From Chrysomallon squamiferum (Eukaryota > Mollusca > Gastropoda > Neomphalida > Peltospiridae): a stretch of 64,000 bases of DNA. Below, in pieces: positions 26,152 to 41,031 of the stretch. A program made the position numbers and the translations under genes. The stretch lies in NCBI GenBank assembly GCA_012295275.1, contig CM022665.1, forward strand, positions 30,066,457-30,130,456, written 5' to 3'. Within the stretch, counting starts at the first letter, position 1, and each line of letters starts with the position of its first letter. The notes under the pieces were generated by a model. The model saw only the letters and a program-made list of their open reading frames with translations. It had not been told where the DNA came from and made no database searches.

Positions 26152-29100
26152 TGGCTGCTAAATTGAAAACGCAAATTTTGACTGCTTTTAAAATGCATGG
26201 TTTCACCTTAAGGAGGTAAAAATATAATATAACATTTCATTTTAAAAACTGACATTTAAAAAATATTACTTTAAATAATAAATGCTTGATCTCTACGCTT
26301 CTGTGATATCAGGCGATTATGATTATCACAATTATAATTATATGCCCCTTACATTTTCACCATTTTCGATATGAATTGTAACGTAAAGAAAAGTTCGTAA
26401 ATACACATACAAATCTTTTCTAACAATTTTATATTACCCATTTAAAACAGTTTTAGACGCATATAATGACACGATTAAATATATAGAAAAAACAACACGC
26501 ACACACAAAACAAAAACAAATAAACGAAAAAAATGTGGGAATTTACTGGATAATGGATTGAGATGCTGATCTGGCAAATGTTTTTTGATTATGGTACTGT
26601 TTACCAACACAGAAACCTTATAATTAATTATGCATTTCAGAAAAGAAATCAAAATTTGTTTATTTTCAGTGAAGCCAGTAAGTACCTGGTTGATATCTTG
26701 AGTCCTATAAATGAAGATGAGCAGGAGGAATGGATTGACAAAATTATTGAAATTATCCAGAAACAACCATGTAAAATTATATAATTTTATTTGCCTAAGA
26801 CTTTTTGTTTTTTAAAAAATGAATTCTTTTTAAGCAAAGATTTTTTTTTTTAATCCAAGTAATATTGTAATAATTTATTATTGTTTTTAGTTATTTTTAA
26901 AAATATAAAATAAGAAATATTCAGTGCACAGAAGAATTATTATGATAATAATATTGTTACTTACATCTGAGTTACCAAAAAACTTTTCTTTTAGAACTGT
27001 TTTTTTTTTTTTTTTTGAATTTTAATATATTTTGCAGTTTACAAATTAATAATTTTGCAATGCTGTCGTGTTTTTTTCCATACTTTATTTTATTTATTTA
27101 TTTATTTATTTGTTTTCACTGAAAACTGGCCAAACAATAAAACGCTGCATAAAATGTACTTTTATTTTGATCATTTATAATCAAAACAGATAACCTTATT
27201 CTTAATGTCAGTTTTGTTGAAAGTATTAATATTCATATTATAATTAATTTTCTATTTATGTTACAGTGTCATCATCTGTTATAGACAAAACACTCTGTGA
27301 AACTGCTGTCCTTGAATGCAATGCAGAACAAGAGGATGATTGGTAAAGTCACAGTGTTTTGTAGAATTAATACTAAAACTAATAGAAATACAATAAGTTT
27401 GTAACTTTGTGTATGTAATTCAGATATGTCGGTTGAATATCATACATGTCAGGTTAAAAATAAACCCCTCTTCTGCATTCTTTATATAAGTTACATGACA
27501 TTTAGATGCAAAAAGGTGTGTAATATATTCCTTAGTGAATCAAAATATTTTTTTTTGTATGCACTGAGTTTATTATTATTTAAAAAAATTATTAATTATT
27601 ATTATCTTCTTTTTTCTTTTATATTTTGTTAAAAACAAATATTTCATCTAAAGAACTGAACCTTTTTAAAGATTAAGAATAATTATATATTAAAATACAC
27701 ATTCACGAAGAATATACATATGATTTTACCTATTATTTTGTGTTTTCCAGTGACAAGATGTTTTCTGTCATCGATGCATTCTCAATTCCTCGATATTCCT
27801 ACGGTTCTGACAGGAAAAAGTTTATTTTGTAAGTGTTTTGAGGACATTTGAAATTACATATTTTATAGAAATGAAAAGAATCTGATATTAAGCCAGGTAT
27901 GTCCAAAGTCTGGCCACAGGTCAATTTTAATACAACCTGCGGCTACGATTTTCTAATATATTCATTACGGCCTGCTATGACTGTCAAACAGAGTAAATAC
28001 ATCATAAAAGGTTCAAATGCATTTTTTTCCTTTCACTTCACAGTGGCAGCACCACAGTGCAATCTGGCTCTATGATTCTTCTGTGAACTCTTCTCACAGA
28101 TCTACCCATGCAAGTAAAAAAAACGAAAGTTGACAGTGAGGGCCAATGTTTCCAAGAGAAATGTGAATTACAATATTGTTTCACTGAAATTTGGGGCAGT
28201 TGTGTTTGCCTAATTTGTCAAGACACAGTTGCCATGTTGAAGGAATTCAGTGTAAAGAGACACTACCATACAAAACATGCGAACTCATAAGAAAAGCTGA
28301 CAGGGAGTGAGTGCAGTGATAAAGTGAAGCAACACCAAGCATCTTGGGCTTCACAATAGCAGCTCTTCGTACACACTTTCAGGTTAAATGAAAATGTCAC
28401 CAAAGCAAGCTATAAAGTGGCCATGTTAATTGCCAAACATGACAAAAACTTTCACAGAGGGTAAATTTATCAAAGACTATCATTATGTCATGAAAATGAT
28501 TGAGAATATTGGTCCCAAGAAGAAGCAAGAATATGCTAGTTTTTGCCTGGTTCATAATACTGTGACATAGAGAATACAGAACATACCATCAGATATCTAG
28601 AGACATCTGAGGGACAGGTCAGAGAAATTTGATTATTTTTCATAAAACTTCACTTTATAATTCACCAGCTGTGCACAAAACATCTCAAATTTGATCATGT
28701 TATGAAACCTTTAGTAAAGGCAATCAATTCTATTCTATGGCCCTTTACCACTGCTAGTTAAAGGAATTTCTCAATGACATTCAGTCTGAATGTGGAGAAG
28801 TGGTACATCACTGAACCCTGCACCAAACATTTCCCAATTTTCCACAGGATAACATGGGTGCACAAATAGAGAGGTATGCCACAACTCTTGTCTCTTTCTG
28901 CAGAGTTTAACAAACACTTTCAGGATTTTGCAGCTATTGGAAAGGACGTGCTGCTTTTTTCTTCTCCATTCTCCATGGACCTCACTGAAATGCAGTGTGA
29001 CAATGAGGGCCGTGGCGTACACTCACAACTTTCTCTTGTAGACGTTTACTGTCATCTGGATAAAGGCAGGTTTCCTAAAATGTGACAATTTGCAAACAGA

Positions 29101-32100
29101 ATGCTGAGCTTATTCAACTCCACATATTTGTGTGAAAAACATTCTCTGTGATGAACTTAAGCAAAAACTGCTTCAGGACAAGACTAAGTGACATTTTATA
29201 CATCTCAACCACTGCCCTCAAACCAGACATGGTATCTCTGTTGATTTCCATGTTGCCATTTAAAAAAATTGTAATTGTGACAATAAAAATACAATGATTA
29301 TAGAACAATGCATTTGCATGTAACTTTTTTTGTTAAAACAATTTCAGAAGAGACAGTGGTTCCCAGACATCCTCATGTTCTCAGAACTGGTCCTCTTTAA
29401 AAAAAAGTTTTGACACCCATTGAAAATTTATAAAGGCCTGAAGCTAACTTTAAGGAAAACTGATTTCTCCTTCCTAACTCTAAGAAAATGTTTTGAACAT
29501 GAGGATGACATAAATTTTTAAAGTAACAAATTTCAAAACAAGTAAAAGCAATATATCTGTTTAACTGTAAGTCTAGAAAACTGATATCAATATGGATTGG
29601 ATCTTCACAAGTTCAGCTTTTCAAAACACCATTTCATGAGATGGACCACATTAATAAACATTAACACAAGTTCACAACTCATTTTCTTTCATCATAAATT
29701 TTTTACATATAAAAGCCAGTGTGTTTGCTTTTTTTTTTTTAAGATGATACTTATTCACCCAGCCACAACAAAGTTAATGACATTAAAGTGAAGTTTTGGC
29801 TTGTTTCACTTATTAGATTTGCAATAGAAATTTTTCTTATAAAATGTCTCCTGGTTATTTAATAATTTATTAATTTTATAATTGTTGTTGTTTAAGCATG
29901 CTATTAATATTATTGTGCATTTATTAAACAGTAAATAGATAATTTACATTTTTTCTTTCTTTTTTTTTTTCATAGAAATAGTGAACTTGGGTTATCACTG
30001 CCTGCTTTGTTTGGGACTCCAGCTGACAAGGCTAATCTTTTCAGAGACAGATATACTGTTCTCCATCAGGTATGTACACTTAAGTTACATTGACAGAGAG
30101 GCCAAAGATCAGCTAGTCTAGATTACAATAGTTACTAGTAAATATTTTTATTTAGTAATTTTTTTTTTTTATTAGTACTTTTTTTTTTTTCACATATTTG
30201 TTAAATGTGAGGTTTTCAAACTGAATTTTTTTAATTCACAAATTTTTATATTTCCAGTTATATGTTTAAGCTCACTTCTTAAATCTTCAAAACAGTGTCA
30301 AAACAGTTCATTTTTTTCTACATTTACTTATTTGTATTTGCTAGACTGTCAAAATTAAAGTCTTATTGTTATTCATAGAAAATATCAGTTTAGCTTTTTT
30401 GCACAAATTTATTTATTTTCAGTTTTATTTAATTGGATATCAACCTTTGTGTTACACAGTTACCAAACCTTTGCCAAATAACAACAATAATGAAACAAAA
30501 AAATGTTCTCTGATATTTCAATTATATGTCTACATATACTTACTAGTACACAGAAAACAAATTGATTTTGATTTATTGTGTTTTAGAGAACATTAAGACA
30601 TGACCTGTTTACAACCCCAGTTCTGAAAGGAGTGCCAGAAGAAAATAATAAAAAATTTCATGTGAGTATTTTAAAACTATAAAATATTCTGAAGTACCAG
30701 GCAGTTCATAAATAACTGAGCAGAATGTATGTTTGTGAAATTTCTGGTGAAATGTTCTGTGAAAGACTGATTTGAAAAATGTTATGAAGTTAATGGATAG
30801 CACTTTGAACATCACTTGTAAATACACTAATGCTTTAAATATTTTTTCTAAATACAGTTTAAAAATAAATATGTAAACAATTTTTACAATCACAGACTGC
30901 CCAATTTCATATTACGTTATACATATTAAAAAGCCCCCTCTCCAAAAAAAAAGTAGTCTTAAAGTTAAAGGGATGGATGAGTGGCAAAAATAAAACATTA
31001 TTTTCTATGTTACTAAATTGAAACTTGATGGAAACAATCCCCATATATTACCATAAAAAACTAGTATTAATTTTTAATTTTTTTATCATAAATAGTTACT
31101 TTTACTTTTTTAATATATGTTTTTTAATATTACAGTATCTCATTTTATGAACATCTCCAACCCAAAACATATATATACATCATTCAAACTTCTGGGGTGC
31201 ATCATAGATATATGTTTGTACAGAAAAACAGAAATAAATTACTCTTTATTTACATATTTCAGAAGAAACATTTTTTAAAATCATATATTTAGCATTTATA
31301 TTCTGAAGATAAAAAAAGTGATATAAAGGTATATAAATGGAATGGTTAATTTTTCCAAGATTTTCCTACTGTCATTCTGTAGTGTTTGTTTCTAAATGTA
31401 TATTTCAAAATTTTCGAATTTCTAGCACTAATAACTTTCATGCAGAAGCTGCCATAAAATGTTAGGAAAGTACAAAAAATTAAGAGTGACAAACAAATGA
31501 AGTTTCATAAACCAAATTTCCACTTATTGTTGCTAAAGGGTTGATGTTATGGATTATTATTATGTTTTCTCTGTATATGCACTTCCTTTGGCAAAAAACC
31601 TGAAACATTTATCTGAAAAAGTAACATTTATATATATATTTTCAAAATGGTGATAAAAACTAAAAAGAGATTTTGTTTCTTCAAATTTTGTAATTTTTGG
31701 CCTAGCATGTCCCATTAAAGGAATTCTTGTAAGAGAAGTCACATATACTTGAATTATAATAATGATATTAATATGATAAAATATATTGGTTGACATTTAG
31801 GTATTCAGTATTATATGTCGAATTTGGAGATGACTTACAGGTTTAAATGCCAATTAAGGACAGTGATTATTGGTTGAAAATATTGAGTAGAAAGTTAATA
31901 ATACATCCTCCTCCAATTAATCAATGCAAAAACATTGTCATATAACTTAGAGTAAAAATTATAAAAAAATTTAATTTTTTGTATTTATCAGTTATTAATC
32001 TTCTGTTTCAGCTCAAACCAATAGAGTATCTAATAGGTAGTACTTCCAAGCTAGGGGAGATAATTGTGCTAGGAATGCTGACACAACTGAAAGAGGCAGG

Positions 32101-32151
32101 CAGTTTTTATATTTAGTTATTGTATTGATGTCTGCTTCATTATATTATTAT

Positions 32152-32184
<33 letters not shown>

Positions 32185-35100
32185 GACAACAGACTTTTTT
32201 CTTTTGTATATATAAAATTTCAATGTAATTTTATAATTATTTTAAAAATAATAATAATAATAAAAAATATGTATATTTTGAAAAGATTTCTTATACCATC
32301 TTTAATTAGCATTTATTTATTTATTTATTTGAAAATTAAACTTATTAAAAATCTCAATGAAGAATTCACAAATCTAAATATATTTTTTCTAAATTAAATG
32401 TAAAAGTATGCAAACATTTAATATATTATTGTTATTTCTCTTTTGTATCCAAAAGCATATTCAGTACAATTTTATTTTCAATTTTCAGGGTAAATGGTTT
32501 CTGGAAGACCCTTCAGGGACGGTACAGATTGACTTAACAACTGCAGTATCCTTATCACATTTCTTTATTTTGAATTCAGAGGTTAGAGTTAAGTGGTTAG
32601 AAAGCTGGTTTGAGGAAAGAAGAACATCAGATCCAAGCCTTCTTAAGTGTGCCTATCAAATTATCTTATGTGCTTTTCCTTGTGTAAAAAAATGCATGTC
32701 CCATGCTGTTAATCAGTAAAAATAAGCTTTTGAAGTAATGTCTGGTTTTCTTTACATTATAAAGATATTAAGGATTATATTCATGTTATCTTTAGTATGT
32801 TGACAAGTCATATTCATCCATTCATTCATACCTTAAAGAGTCAAATTATAATTCCATGATTTAGTTTATTTTTTATATGTTTACTCTGTTTGACTTCACT
32901 AATTATAATGAATTTAACTCAAATAAAATGAATATTTGTTTTCCTAAATTGGCTGTAGAGCTTCCACACAGGTTTGTTCACAGAGAACTCCTTTGTTCTT
33001 GCTGAAGGATGGTATGAGGATGGAATATTCCATGTCAATGCATTTGGTTTTCCACCTCCTGAACCAGCCAAAGTATCAAGGTTTTAAAAAATAATTATGT
33101 ATTTTACTGATTTGTTTAATTTTGTGACTTAAAAAACAAATTTAACAGATATTACTGCAGAGTTAAAATATACAATTTTTGTAAATAAATATTTGTAAGA
33201 AAAATTTGAAATATGCATATGTACACAGCTTAGATTAAGATATACATTAAAATAATTACTTTTTTGTTTTTAATAATACAACCAAATTTTGTTACACATT
33301 TGGAAAATGGGGGCAAAGATCCATTATATTTAATTTCTATTCATTTACAAACATTAACTTAGATTAAGATTTAAGTACAATTTTTTTTTATATAAAAATA
33401 TAATGCAGATTTCATTAATTATAAGGTTAAGCATCAGTATATATTTTTAAATTATAAAATCAAATATTTATGAATGTAATAACTGTAAGTGAAATTCAAA
33501 GATAGTATTTACATATTTATATGTAGATCTATTCAACAATATATGTGTCATTTTGTTCAGTATCTTTGACCATCTTTAGACAGCTTCATGATTCTCTTCT
33601 TCCAGAACTTGGAATCTTTCTGGGTGACAAACAAACCAGACTTTCATGCTAACCCAGTATTATTGTTTATTTAGAGCCTATTTTGGTAACATTAACTTCT
33701 TTGGAGGTCCATCTTCAGTAAATGTGAAGTCATCAATGCGACTAAAGCAGATGGAAGAGGAAAATGAAGATGCCATGTTTGTGTTTCTTTCAGATGTCTG
33801 GCTTGATCAAATGAAGGTTAGGTTAAGCAATAATAAACTAATGAAACATTACTTTGTTAAATTTATTAATTTTTTTAAACCTTTTTCCATCATTAAATTT
33901 TATAACTGGTAAGAAGTAATTTTATTTTCAAAAGAAAAGAAAGGCTAAACCTTGTTCAAAGTACAGAGTTAATTAAATCTGGTGTCACAAATACATTAAA
34001 TATGACAACAACAAAAACATAACTCAAGTGTTTTGTAAATATTTCTTAGACTAATAATATATGGAGATTGTTAAACTATTAGTTTTCACTCTGAAAAGTT
34101 AAATTATTGAATATTATTTTAATTTAATTATTTTTTTCAAACTTATTTGGCTTAAATAATTTGGTTTCAAATAATACATTTTCATATTTACATAATTTTT
34201 TTTCTGTAACAACACAGTATATGGAACAGAAGATTTTTTTTTTTTTTTTTTTCCCCAGGTGTTAGAAAAATTAAAAGAACTCTTTAGAGGTTATTCTGAG
34301 TTTCCTCCTACATGTTTTGTTTTGTGTGGAAATTTCACATCAGCACCACATGGCAATCACCATGTACATGTACTAAAAGGTAATTGTCACTTATATTAAT
34401 ATATGCATTTAAAATGAATGACTGGTTCCTTGTACCAGTCACTAAAATATCATATATATATATATATATATATGTTCTTATTTGAATTAAAATAAATTAA
34501 AAACATTCTTTTAATTATTTCTTTTTAATTTTTCTTTTAATTCAATATGACAAATTGTATAAAAACATGCATTTGATTTACAAAGAAGAGGAAGGTAAAT
34601 TTGTTATATGAATATCTTGTATTGCTGTTTATCCTTCATTTACTAGATTATTAATTTGTATGTAAAAAATATTTTTACACTATCATAAAGTTTTCTATAT
34701 ACATGTAAATATATTTGAAGAAAATAACTTGCTATCGTTTTGTCAGTGTGTATCTGGTAAATTTTAAAAATGGTTAATTTCAGAATCTTTTCACAACTTG
34801 GCTGAAATAATTAATGACTTTCCAACACTGAAAGATAACAGCCAGTTTGTTTTTGTTCCTGGTCCCCAAGACCCAGGTCCATCAACAATATTACCAAGGT
34901 AAGTTCATTCTTCTCTTTTCTTTTACTTTTTTTTAAAAATAAAAATTCTGAAATAGAGTGCTTCATGTGGTTGGGGAAAAAAAATATGTATAAAGAATGA
35001 ATAAATGTTGTTTTGTTTTCACAGAGATTTAATTTATCAGACATTGTCGTGAAATATATTTGAATGATAAAAATCCATTTTCATTAGTGCACTGTTTTCA

Positions 35101-38100
35101 AAATGGTTTTTGGGTATATTTAAGATGGTTTAAAATAAATTAATTACAGATACATGTACAATAAAAATAAATAAAAATAGGTACTATAGAAATTTGGTAC
35201 GATACTGTAACTGGGGAGAAAAAAATTTGATTAACATAAAGCAGCATTGTGTTGTAATGGTCAATTAAAAAAGAGAGAGCAACAGTATAAAGTAATTAAT
35301 ATAGATGCAGTCATTTTCTGTTATTAATATAATTAATCTAATTTATATTTTAGACCTGCAATTCCAGATTCAGTTGCCATGGAGATTAAAAAAAAGGTTC
35401 CAACAGCCATTTTTGCAAGTAATCCATGCAGAATACAGTACTGTACACAGGAAATAATTGTTTTTAGAGAGGACATTGTCACTAAAATGTGTAGGAACTG
35501 TGTAAAATTTCCTTCAGATGGAGATGTACCAAAACATGTAAGTTGACACAAAATAAAACACAATAAAATTATTTAAAGTGTACCTTAGATAGTATTAATA
35601 AATACATTTGTTTGTTTGTTTATTTTTTCTTAATTATCACTTTCTTGTGGATTCTGGAATTATTTTCTCATATTTTTTGGCACACCATTTCAATTTAATT
35701 TATATTAAAAAAAAATTTCATTAATTGATGTGGTAATGCAAATGGCACATTCTTGTTTCTTAAATTTTATCTTTCATCATCATTTCATCTGATAGAGACT
35801 AAAAACAATTTTTTTTCTTCTGTTATTATATTTAGATACTGAAAAATGTTATGTATCTATCAGTAATTTGTATGTAACTTTTCACATAGCAACTTGAAGA
35901 AATTTATTATAAATTTTATTGAATTTAGCATTTTATAAATTACTGATAATATTGAAATTACAATATTTCAGTTTGCCAAGACTATCATCAGTCAGGCTCA
36001 TCTGTGTCCACTACCTCTCCATGTGTGTCCAGTCTACTGGTCATACGATGATGCCCTCCGAGTCTACCCCCTCCCAGATGTTATTGTATGTGCTGACAAG
36101 TTCGATCCTTTTCACACAACTACTGTTGACTGCACTGTTATGAATCCAGTAAGTGTTTTCTTTCTAAATATATATATTTTATTTATTTTTCTTAATTATT
36201 AATTACCTTTTTTATATTTTTTTTTAACAAGTTTATTCTGTTTGTTTTGGCATAACTAAATGTGCCATTTCATGCAGGAACTTTTTCCAAAGCCATGAAG
36301 AAATCCTATGAAGTTAATTTGTTTTGTTGTCTTTTCAAAGATTGTTTTCCATTTTAAATAATGTCTTTTCAGTATTAAATATGTTTAACATTTTAAAAAT
36401 GTTTTGTTTTGTTTAATATGTGACCCTTAATATTTTAATTATATTCTTTTTTATGAAACTACTTGTTAATTACATAATTATGAAGATTATTCTGTTTAAC
36501 ATAAGAAAATTGTTAAGTTTCATTTCTAACACAATTTAAGATACATTAAGGTCAAATATTGGGTTGCAACAAAAATTCACAGCTCTTTTAAAGTGAAATT
36601 CAAAAATAATATTTAGATATTAGTACACAGATTCATCCGACCACATATGTGCTATTTCATTCACCTTTCAGAATATGTGCATATGTCATATGTTTCAGTC
36701 ATATATGAAACAAAATCACATAGCTACTGAAAAAATTGCTACAAAAATTAGTTTTGTAATAATAGTAATCATTTGTAATTGTAATAATAGTAATCATTAA
36801 ACATAAGAAAAAATAAGAAATTTTGTTTCCTGAAGGCAGACATTTTTTTATCAGTTTAATTTTAATTATAAATCACAATATCAAGATTTGAAAGGTAATG
36901 GGATTAGAAATTGACCTTAAAATTTTTAACAGAACAGCAATAGAAAAAAATCAGATAATTCCCTGGCAATACTAATGACAGTAAATAGAAAGTTACAACT
37001 ACAGTTAAATAATATAATGTTCAAGATGTGTTTAATTATTCATGATATAGGGTAACTGTATATTTATTTATCTTTACTTTTCCTGTGTAACCTGACAAAA
37101 ATGTCAGAATAACCTAAGGTTTTGATAAATATCCTGTGATAATTAATGTTAGTGAAATACCCTGATTGCAAATGGTTTGAATCACACGACAAATATTTGT
37201 AGAAAATGTGTTGAGATGAAAATGATTTCTCTCGGTATTAATGTTACTGTTGTATTTGTTAAATTCATCAATATGCATTTTCATATTAAATAATAATGTT
37301 TATTTATTGTTATATATATTAGCATTTCCAATTACTACTATACCAGTTCTTTATAGAATATATTCTATAAATATGTAACTTGCCTATATAGCACTAGTAA
37401 TGTGTGTATGCATATATGCACACATGCGTGCAAATTTGCATGTATATCAATATGATAGTGTGAGAATCAGAGACCTCAGATGGGAAAAGTAACAGGAAGA
37501 ACAACATTTACTGCAAGAAAATAAATAAATCTTACTGGACAAATCAATTTTATCTTCAAATGTTAAACATTTTTTTAAATGTGAAATAATGAAATGCCAT
37601 TAAGATTCCCACACAAATGAATGAAAGATCAATATTGATATGGATTTTTATTCTAAGGGATCACCTTCATTTGATAATTAAAAAAGAAAACTACATTTAT
37701 TATCCTTTTTAAACAATAATTTGAGTTTGTAATTTATTGAATACGTGCAGTGTGGTATAATAGCATTGGCACGAACCTAATAATTATATGCCATATACCT
37801 GTTAAATTTATTTTTTTATTTTTATTTTTAAGGATAAAATTTATCAAAAAAAGCTTTGCAAGCTAGCAGTAATAGATTATTCAAGTATAAATAATTTAAA
37901 GGTTACATTATTATTAGAAGTTTTTTGAGCTGTTTATTGGTTTATTTATTTATTTATTTATTTTTTAAGATGTAATAGTAAAGTAATAGCAGTGGTAACT
38001 AAATGTATGAACTAGTAGTAATAAGTAAAAGTATGTAGTAGTAGTAGTAGTAGGAGTGGGTAATAGCAGTTAGTCTAAAGTAGTAAAAATAGTGGAGTAA

Positions 38101-40975
38101 TATTAGGGGTACGCAGTAATAGATAGTAGTTAATAGTAGTGAAAACAGTAGGTAGTGGTATCAGTTATAGTAGCTAGTAGTGGTAGTGATGTTTATTGTA
38201 ATAAATAAAAAAATAAAAAATCAGGTTTCAAAAAAGAAATGAAAGATCATTATGTCTGGGTTGGCAAATAACTATAATTTTATAGTCTACCTTTGTGTTA
38301 TGTCATCTACAGGTACATGCAAAATATACTTAAAATGTCTGGATATATATTAATGTGGTTTAGGTTATTTCTTATCAGTAAAAGGTTTCTTTGGGTCATT
38401 CCGTGTCAAATCACCCAAAAAAAGAAGAAATTTAAACCCGACCGTCTCAGATTTTTATGAAACTTTGTATACTTGTTGACTGGGATCCCACAGCACCAAA
38501 TCTGAAATATTAGCTCAATCAGACCAGTGGTGTGGGAGATACGGCCCACCGAATTTTGAGATTTTTGCCAAAAATGGGTGTGACCACCAACCTTAGAACC
38601 CTCATATCTCAGGAACTACTGGGCCAATCTTCATAAAATCGGTATTGTTAGAAAGGCAAAATGACAAGGATTCCAAATCTGCCATTTTTGTTTAGTTTGG
38701 AAAATATTGGAGTACCTTGACCTTTTGACCTTTGCTATGACCTTGAAATTGACCGTGTGGATCACGTGATCTTCAGATGACCTTTAGTGAAATTTAATCT
38801 CCCACATGTTAACTAAAACATATAAAAGTTTCCTGGGTGTAATATTTTTTGTTTAGCCACAATATAGATTTAAAAAATGCACATACATGAAAATAACACC
38901 TTTTCAGCCATTAACATCTGATTAACTAAAACCTGAATGATCAATTCTGGATGCTAGGAATCACCATCTCTCTTGATCATCGAGTAAGACATTGTAGGCC
39001 TACATGTATGCATAAAGTTCACATATAAAAGTTTCCTGAGTATAATATTTTTTGTTTAGCCATAATAGAGATTTAAAAAAATGCATACCTGCATGGATGA
39101 TTGATACAATGCATTACAATGTACATTTTCTCTGAGACTAAAAACTCATCTTTGGAGTTAAAACCCACCTGACATGTCTGAAGGAATGCCTGAAGGATAT
39201 GAAAAGATGCCAAATGGCATGACATGTTCTACACAATCAGGCTCAAAGGGTTAACAGGAAGTGATGCTTCAGGCAGGTCAGGAACTCCTTTAGATTCCCT
39301 GGTGCAATCCCCATTGAGCACATGGCAATTAGAAGTTTAAGACAAAGAAGTTTCTTCATTTGCATTTCTTTGACAATCTGAAGCTTTTTAAGTTGGACAC
39401 AATGTCAGATGTTGATATATAAACAATATTTTTATTTCATAAAACCTATTAAGTAATTTTATCATGTCATGTGGGCCTTGCCATTGGTTTTGAACAAGGT
39501 TTCAGTCAACAACAGTACAACCCAGTCTGAAATCAGACGTCATCAAGTGATGTACTGCATAATGTATTTGTACACCCAGTCTTCAGCACAGAGTATGAAC
39601 AAGGTCTACTTCACCTTAATAAACTGTGAACAAGAACTTTTCATCAAATTTTCAACATTGCAGAAAAACTGTTGTGATCTCCTTAATCGCCACCCTGAGC
39701 AAGCACGCACTAGATCTTTAAGAATTGTTAGCGTGGGCACTTACAAATGCTTAGTAAATCCTTCAAAGACACTAGTGCCAGGAGACAAGTTGTGCTGTGA
39801 CTGTCTGATTACCCTTCAGAAATCAAAGGTCCTGCAGAGGATGGCTTTAGTATGGGTGGTATTACAATGGGAGAATTTGGTGATAACTTGCCAGACAAAT
39901 CGCTGGTTGTTGTTTCCCCAGAAAAGGACTTTGATTTGAATTCTATTCTGTCGAGTTTAGGCGAAACTCCTGTCAAACTCCATTCACTAGCACGTTCCAG
40001 TAAATGAATGAAAGGACAGAAAAAAACTAGCATCAGCTACAGTAACATTAAAATGACATCTTAATGTCTGAATCCTACCCAGAGCGTGTGCAAATCTTGA
40101 TTTTGTCACCCTTTACAATCTCTATTATGGCTAAACAAAAAAAATATTATACCCAGGAAACTTTTATATGTGAACTTTATGCATACATGTAAAATACAAT
40201 GTCTTACTCGATGATTAAGAGAGATGGTGATTCCTAGCATCCAGAATTGATCATTCAGGTTTTAGTTAATCAGATGTTAATGGCTGAAAAGGTGTTATTT
40301 TCATGTATGTGCATTTTTTAAATCTATATTGTGGCTAAACAAAAAATATTACACCCAGGAAACTTTTATATGTTTTAGTTAACATGTGGGAGATTAAATT
40401 TCACTAAAGGTCATCTGAAGATCACGTGATCCACACGGTCAATTTCAAGGTCATAGCAAAGGTCAAAAGGTCAAGGTACTCCAATATTTTCCAAACTAAA
40501 CAAAAATGGCAGATTTGGAATCCTTGTCATTTTGCCTTTCTAACAATACCGATTTTATGAAGATTGGCCCAGTAGTTCCTGAGATATGAGGGTTCTAAGG
40601 TTGGTGGTCACACCCATTTTTGGCAAAAATCTCAAAATTCGGTGGGCCGTATCTCCCACACCACTGGTCTGATTGAGCTAACATTTCAGATTTGGTGCTG
40701 TGGGATCCCAGTCAACAAGTATACAAAGTTTCATAAAAATCTGAGACGGTCGGGTTTAAACCATTGGGTGATTTGACACGGAATGACCCCTTTGCATATG
40801 TGAGTATATTCATTTGTGTTTGTGTGTTGCATACATGTTTTTATTTATGTATAATTGTTGTTGCTTTCAAGAAATAATTCTTAATAGATTTGCCTAAATA
40901 TTAAATTCACGTTAATTATTGTAAATATTTCCCTCTTCTTTTTTTTTCCCTTCTTTTTTTCTTTCTTTATTTTTA

Positions 40976-41031
<56 letters not shown>

